From contig JABSRR010000094.1 of assembly GCA_013215025.1 (NCBI GenBank), forward strand, positions 1 through 9,182: a stretch of DNA of 9,182 bases, in the 5' to 3' direction. The DNA is from Pseudomonadales bacterium. GTDB taxonomy: Bacteria > Pseudomonadota > Gammaproteobacteria > Pseudomonadales > DT-91. A program made the translations under genes and the position numbers. How positions within the stretch are numbered: the first letter of the stretch is position 1; every line of letters begins with the position of its first letter. Shown here in pieces: positions 5,516 through 9,182 of the stretch. The notes beneath the pieces are model-generated. The model made no database searches. It saw nothing but the letters and a program-made list of their open reading frames with translations, and was not told the origin of the DNA.

Positions 5516-6541
5516 TTAGTTGTTGGCGTGCAGCTCTTCATTGAGCTGAATTGCCGACTTATTGGTCAGCACCTCAATGGCGCCTGTTAAGGAGTTGCGA
5601 CGAAACAGTAAATCGGATTTACCGGCTAATTCACGCGCGGCTACTTTTTCGACCACTTGACCCTCACTGTCTTTCACCTCGACCTTACTGCCAGCGGTAA
5701 TATAGAGACCTGCTTCGACCGTGCAGCGATCACCTAATGGTAAACCAACACCAGCATTGGCGCCGATTAAGCACTCGCTGCCGATAGAGATAACAATATT
5801 ATTGCCGCCTGATAGCGTGCCCATGGTTGAGCAACCGCCGCCAAGGTCAGATCCCTTGTTGACAAACACGCCTGCAGAAATGCGGCCTTCAATCATTGCG
5901 GTACCTTCTGTGCCGGCATTAAAGTTCACAAAACCTTCATGCATGATAGTGCTGCCTTCACCAATATAGGCGCCTAAACGCACTCTGGCAGTGTGCGCTA
6001 TGCGAACACCTTGAGGGACTACATAGTTAGTCATCTTGGGGAATTTGTCTACTGATGCAACTTCTAATGTCTCACCATTTAAACGCGCTGCTAATTGTTT
6101 TGCTGGTAACTCTTCAAGGTCGATTGGGCCAAGATTGGTCCATGCCACGTTTGGTAGTAAAGGAAAAATTCCATCTAACACTGTACCATGTGGCTTAACC
6201 AAGCGGTGCGATAACAAGTGAAGCTTTAAATAAGCTTCAGGTGTGGTATTTGGCTTTTCATCGCTTGCTAAAGCGACGGCAATCACTGCTTGGCTGCTCG
6301 CTTGAAGCTTTGTTGCAAGCTCGGCCTGTTCTACAAAGCCTGCTTGCTGCAATGCTGCTGCTAAAGCGGTAAGTTTTTCTGTATCTAACAGAATGGTCTG
6401 ATTGCCGTTGGTATAGCCAATGCTTTGCAGAGCGTCGCCCAGCTCTACGTCTTTCAGTGGTGCAGGGAAATAGCTGTCAAGGTAATCACCTTTGCTATTC
6501 TGGTAAGCGGTGCCTAGGCCGAAGCTGAATAATGATGTCAT
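5516..6541 (-). CDS. dapD: 2,3,4,5-tetrahydropyridine-2,6-dicarboxylate N-succinyltransferase
   Basis: DapD transfers succinyl from succinyl-CoA to tetrahydrodipicolinate, the committed step of the succinylase route to meso-diaminopimelate and lysine, in the cytoplasm. The product is 341 residues, the long Pseudomonas/actinobacterial-type form rather than the ~274-residue E. coli form. An N-terminal alpha/beta part (about 1-170) is followed by a left-handed beta-helix of hexapeptide repeats (about 175-290), including RVRLGAYIGEGSTIMHEGF, VNFNAGT, GRISAGVFVNKGSDLGGG and SIGSECLIGANAGVGLPLG. Glu202 in MHEGFVNFNAGT corresponds to the proposed catalytic Glu of the M. tuberculosis enzyme (from memory). 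These proteins act as trimers. The ATG at 6541 has only a weak AAGAGA site. It lies 68 bp downstream of yffB in the same direction, and a nested hairpin follows its stop codon. Confidence 0.95.
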   Translation of the reverse strand: MTSLFSFGLGTAYQNSKGDYLDSYFPAPLKDVELGDALQSIGYTNGNQTILLDTEKLTALAAALQQAGFVEQAELATKLQASSQAVIAVALASDEKPNTTPEAYLKLHLLSHRLVKPHGTVLDGIFPLLPNVAWTNLGPIDLEELPAKQLAARLNGETLEVASVDKFPKMTNYVVPQGVRIAHTARVRLGAYIGEGSTIMHEGFVNFNAGTEGTAMIEGRISAGVFVNKGSDLGGGCSTMGTLSGGNNIVISIGSECLIGANAGVGLPLGDRCTVEAGLYITAGSKVEVKDSEGQVVEKVAARELAGKSDLLFRRNSLTGAIEVLTNKSAIQLNEELHANN

Positions 6542-6609
6542 CGATATATCTCTTATGTTGAAAATGTAATTGGGAATCGAGGCAGGTTAGGGTGCATGTT
6601 TGCTTTGGC

Positions 6610-6963
6610 TTACAAGGCATGCGCAAAGATGGCAGCATAATCATCGGCTTTAAAGCCAATGAAATATTGGCCGTTATGCTCTAACACAGGTCGTTTAATT
6701 AAGGTTGGGTGTTCAAGGCAGAGAGCAATCGCACTGTCTTGATTGAGATGGGTTTTGCTATGTTCGTCGAGCTGCTTCCATGTGGTGCTGCGTTTATTGA
6801 TCACCTTGTCGAGGCCAAGCTGATCAAGAAAACATCTAACCAAGGTTTCATCTAAACCGTCAGTGCGGAAGTCATGAAACGTAAACGCTTGGTCCCTTTG
6901 CGTCAAATATTGCTGTGCTTTTTTTACGCTATCGCAATTTTTGATGCCATATACGGTTGTCAT
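6610..6963 (-). CDS. yffB: ArsC/Spx-family thioredoxin-fold protein (YffB-like)
   Basis: At 117 residues it matches YffB in length and throughout: TTVYGIKNCDSVKKA at the N-terminus, then FHDFRTDGLD, RSTTWKQLD and LIKRPVLE. Cys10 in the KNCDS loop is the single nucleophilic cysteine of the family, and Arg91 in KRP is conserved. Despite the ArsC fold it lacks the CxxC of Spx. The physiological substrate is unknown; glutathione-dependent thiol chemistry has been suggested for the family. The ATG at 6963 has AGGAAA (6974-6969) 5 nt upstream, and a sigma70-like promoter precedes it. It sits between dapC and dapD, as in Pseudomonas, where the same neighbour order is conserved, but no direct link to lysine synthesis is visible in the protein. 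Confidence 0.9.
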   Translation of the reverse strand: MTTVYGIKNCDSVKKAQQYLTQRDQAFTFHDFRTDGLDETLVRCFLDQLGLDKVINKRSTTWKQLDEHSKTHLNQDSAIALCLEHPTLIKRPVLEHNGQYFIGFKADDYAAIFAHAL

Positions 6964-6984
6964 AGTTGTTTCCTGTGTTAATTG

Positions 6985-7012
6985 AATATAAAAATTGCTG
7001 CTAATTTTTCAA
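6985..7012 (-). promoter_or_regulatory. Candidate sigma70 promoter for yffB-dapD
   Basis: Read on the minus strand, TTGAAA (7012-7007, five of six to TTGACA) is followed after 16 bp by TATATT (6990-6985, five of six to TATAAT). Initiation would fall near 6978, giving a leader of about 15 nt that just includes the AGGAAA ribosome site. It lies in the 70-bp gap between dapC and yffB. Confidence 0.5.
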
Positions 7013-7033
7013 AACTAATGGCTAACAATATAA

Positions 7034-8242
7034 CTAGACAAAATGCTGTTGCATAAATTGTTTTATCCGTTGTGCAGCCGCAATGCATTCGGCCGGCTCG
7101 GCAACAAGCGCAATGCGAGCGAAACCTTTACCCGGATTAAGCCCATTAACCGTGCGCGACAGGTATTGCCCTGGTAAACAAGTGATATGTTGCTCGGCAA
7201 ATAGTCTTTGACAGAAGGTTTCATCATCAATGGGGAGTTCAGGCCATAGATAGAATGCCGCATCAGGCATGTTGACGTTCAGTGATCCATCCAACGTGTC
7301 TAACACTTGCTTGAATTTTTCTTGGTAAAGGCTGCGGTTTGCGATTACATGTGCCTCATCTTGCCATGCGGCAATGCTGGCTAATTGCGTAGGCTCGGCC
7401 ATCGCGCAGCCATGATATGTGCGGTATTGCAAAAAGGCTTGAATAACGTCTTGGTCGCCCGCTATAAAGCCTGAGCGCAGACCTGGCAGATTAGAGCGTT
7501 TAGACAAGCTATGAAATACTACACAACGCTTATAGTCATGACGACCCATGCTGGCAGCAGCTTGTAATAAGCCGCAGGGCGGCTGAGATTCATCGAAGTA
7601 AATTTCGCTGTAGCATTCATCAGAGGCAATAATAAAATCATATTGTTCAGCAAGCTGGATAAGCCGAATCAGTTGTTGCTCTGGAATGATTGCGCCACTG
7701 GGGTTGCCTGGCGTGCAGATAAACAAAATTTGGCAGTCTTTGAGTGCCTGTTCGTCGCTTTCTGTCAGCGATTCTATATCGGCAAGAAAGCCGTTGTCTT
7801 TTAAGCAAGGTATAAAATAAGGCTCAACCCCTGCTAATAAAGCTGCCCCCTCATATATTTGATAAAACGGGTTTGGCATTAAAATTTTGCCATTTGGGTT
7901 GGAGCCATCGGCGATCGCTTGCACAAAGGAGAAAATGCCTTCGCGGGTGCCGTTTAACGGCAATACTTGTTGTGGTGTTAAGCTGGTTGATAGGCCAAAG
8001 CGCTTATTCAACCAGTCGATGATCGCTTGCTTGAGGTCAGCGCGACCAGCAGTTTTCGGGTATAGGCTGACTTTGTCTAAGTTATTTTGCCAGGCATTGA
8101 TGGCCAGCTGCGGTGGTTGATGTTTAGGTTCGCCGATGGACAGTGCAATATGTGGCTGCTGACAGCTCACTGCTATACCTGCTTTCAGCGCGTTTAGTTT
8201 TTCAAATGGATAGGGCTGTAATGTCTGCAGTAGCGGGTTCAT
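7034..8242 (-). CDS. dapC: N-succinyl-L,L-diaminopimelate aminotransferase (PLP class I)
   Basis: DapC converts N-succinyl-2-amino-6-ketopimelate to N-succinyl-diaminopimelate with glutamate as amino donor, the step after DapD. I start at ATG 8242, because MNPLLQTLQPYPFEKL matches the usual DapC N-terminus. Upstream in-frame ATGs at 8287 and 8266 would lie inside glnD. The 402-residue product shows ALSIGEPKH, SLYPKTAGRADL, CTPGNPSGA (Asn180), SDECYSE (Asp208, Tyr211), SLSKRSNLPGLRSG with the PLP lysine at 248, and GFARIAL with the carboxylate-binding Arg376. These are the class I fold-type aminotransferase landmarks. glnD ends only 7 nt upstream and there is no clear Shine-Dalgarno, so translational coupling to glnD is likely. 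Other class I aminotransferases are the alternative, but the LQPYPFEKL start and the location next to glnD, yffB and dapD favour DapC. Confidence 0.92.
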   Translation of the reverse strand: MNPLLQTLQPYPFEKLNALKAGIAVSCQQPHIALSIGEPKHQPPQLAINAWQNNLDKVSLYPKTAGRADLKQAIIDWLNKRFGLSTSLTPQQVLPLNGTREGIFSFVQAIADGSNPNGKILMPNPFYQIYEGAALLAGVEPYFIPCLKDNGFLADIESLTESDEQALKDCQILFICTPGNPSGAIIPEQQLIRLIQLAEQYDFIIASDECYSEIYFDESQPPCGLLQAAASMGRHDYKRCVVFHSLSKRSNLPGLRSGFIAGDQDVIQAFLQYRTYHGCAMAEPTQLASIAAWQDEAHVIANRSLYQEKFKQVLDTLDGSLNVNMPDAAFYLWPELPIDDETFCQRLFAEQHITCLPGQYLSRTVNGLNPGKGFARIALVAEPAECIAAAQRIKQFMQQHFV

Positions 8243-8249
8243 AAGTTTG

Positions 8250-9182
8250 TTAAACCGTAAGGTCATTGTGCGCAACTTGTTGATCAAGTCGATCGCAAAT
8301 AGCTTGTTCGATGCTAAGACATAGCTTGGGGTCGGTCAGCGCGGTTTGGTGTTGATCAGTAATAAAAAATACATCCTCAACCCGCTCGCCCAAGGTCGCA
8401 ATTTTAGCGTTAATAAGGTTGAGTTTAAACTCAACAAATATGCTGCCAAGCGTTGCTAATAAGCCCGGACGGTCCGCTGATATTACCTCTAGGCTAGAAA
8501 AGTTTTTACCCTCAATTTGTGAGATAAATGCACGTGTGGGTATGCCAAAGGATTTTAATTTTCTCGGCGTTCTCCGCTGGTTTAGGCTAGTGTCTATTGC
8601 GTTGGCATTCAGCTGCTGGCTTATTTGTTGTTGCATAATGACGAAACGTGGGTCCTCTGCCAGCAAGCTGTCGCCATTCGCATCAAGTACATAAAAAGTA
8701 TCAATAATGTAAGCAGAGTTCGATGAGTATAAACGTGCATCGACCACGCTCAGTTGATGCTGTTCTAATATGCTGGTTACTATAGCGAAAACGTTAGGCT
8801 TATCTTTCGCATAAACAAACAGCTGGGTCGCACCAGCAAAAATAACATCCTCAGCGGCGCGGAATAACACTAGGGCGTTTTCTTTAGATTGTTGTTGATG
8901 TTGGCAGATTTCTAATGTGTGCCAAGCAATGTCCGAGGCGCTTTCCTTGAGAAAGTAATCATCGCCTGCACTTTGCCAGATAGCATGATAATCGTCTTCA
9001 ATCAGCGAACTGCTTAATAGCGCTTGTGCGGCTTGCTGCTTACTATCAATGATACTTTGCTGGTCAACAATGGTTTCGAGTCCTCGTCGCAGCATGCGTT
9101 TGGCTTCATAGTATAGCTGGCGAATCAATGATGCGCGCCAGGCGTTCCAAAGCTCTGGGTTGGTACCGTTAATATCGGCTAC
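8250..9182 (-). CDS. glnD: Bifunctional PII uridylyltransferase/uridylyl-removing enzyme, C-terminal part (runs off right edge)
   Basis: GlnD uridylylates PII proteins under nitrogen limitation and removes the group when glutamine is plentiful. The frame is open from the right edge, beginning VADINGTNPELWNAWRA, which matches the end of the central GlnD region. The remaining 310 residues therefore lack the start codon, nucleotidyltransferase domain and HD hydrolase domain, which lie outside. Visible are two ACT domains, about residues 120-173 (LFVYAKDKPNVFAIVTSIL) and 230-280 (LEVISADRPGLLATLGSIF) of the fragment, which sense glutamine. The TAA at 8252-8250 is 7 nt before the dapC start. A TTG at 9128 is an internal codon, not a start. 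Confidence 0.94.
   Translation of the reverse strand, partial: VADINGTNPELWNAWRASLIRQLYYEAKRMLRRGLETIVDQQSIIDSKQQAAQALLSSSLIEDDYHAIWQSAGDDYFLKESASDIAWHTLEICQHQQQSKENALVLFRAAEDVIFAGATQLFVYAKDKPNVFAIVTSILEQHQLSVVDARLYSSNSAYIIDTFYVLDANGDSLLAEDPRFVIMQQQISQQLNANAIDTSLNQRRTPRKLKSFGIPTRAFISQIEGKNFSSLEVISADRPGLLATLGSIFVEFKLNLINAKIATLGERVEDVFFITDQHQTALTDPKLCLSIEQAICDRLDQQVAHNDLTV

Noticed and set aside
7003..7033. Intrinsic terminator after dapC
   Set aside because: Only AT-only pairing is possible here and there is no GC-rich stem. The stretch reads better as a promoter.
8243..8287. Extended dapC N-terminus from ATG 8287 or 8266
   Set aside because: The extra residues lie inside the glnD coding frame and do not resemble DapC, which normally begins near LQPYPFEKL.
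8250..9128. A complete 292-residue gene starting at 9128
   Set aside because: The codon is TTG, and the frame continues upstream to the window edge with clear GlnD sequence, so it is an internal leucine.

Overview
The window looks like chromosomal DNA from a gammaproteobacterium of moderate, slightly AT-leaning base composition. It is probably a marine relative of the Cellvibrionales or pseudomonads. The main reason is the minus-strand order glnD - dapC - arsC-like yffB - dapD, an arrangement known from Pseudomonas and relatives, together with a long Pseudomonas-type DapD. No lineage can be fixed from this stretch alone. There is no sign of phage, transposase, CRISPR, rRNA or tRNA genes.

Layout from left to right. 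Positions 1-275 (minus) hold the start of a small MscS-type mechanosensitive channel that runs off the left edge. Positions 345-2339 (minus) encode a 664-residue lipoprotein built from six tandem bacterial Ig-like (BIG2) modules. It overlaps by 4 nt the end of an OmpA-family porin-like gene with a Ca-type TSP3 linker (2336-3445, minus). Across a divergent intergenic region lie two plus-strand lipoprotein genes. One fuses a YbaY-like domain to a META/HslJ domain (3583-4443). The other carries two copies of a 60-residue cysteine-rich unit (4528-5046). The second ends tail to tail, sharing 4 nt, with a minus-strand CPXCG zinc-ribbon protein (5043-5240).

A 275-bp gene-free stretch (5241-5515) follows. 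It is unusually rich in inverted and direct repeats.

The right half is a minus-strand metabolic block: glnD (3' part, nitrogen sensing by PII uridylylation), dapC and dapD (two steps of the succinylase branch of diaminopimelate/lysine synthesis), with the ArsC/Spx-like yffB between them. DapC works downstream of DapD in the pathway, and meso-diaminopimelate is both the lysine precursor and a peptidoglycan cross-linker. A sigma70-like promoter is visible in front of yffB, so yffB-dapD may be transcribed separately from glnD-dapC.

The left half is an envelope cluster: channel, outer-membrane barrel with a peptidoglycan-binding domain, and three predicted lipoproteins. The OmpA domain there carries the residues that normally bind diaminopimelate in the wall. 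I see no clear new defence or mobile system. The least-explained items are the BIG2 lipoprotein/OmpA pair, the tandem cysteine-repeat lipoprotein and the structured intergenic region after dapD.
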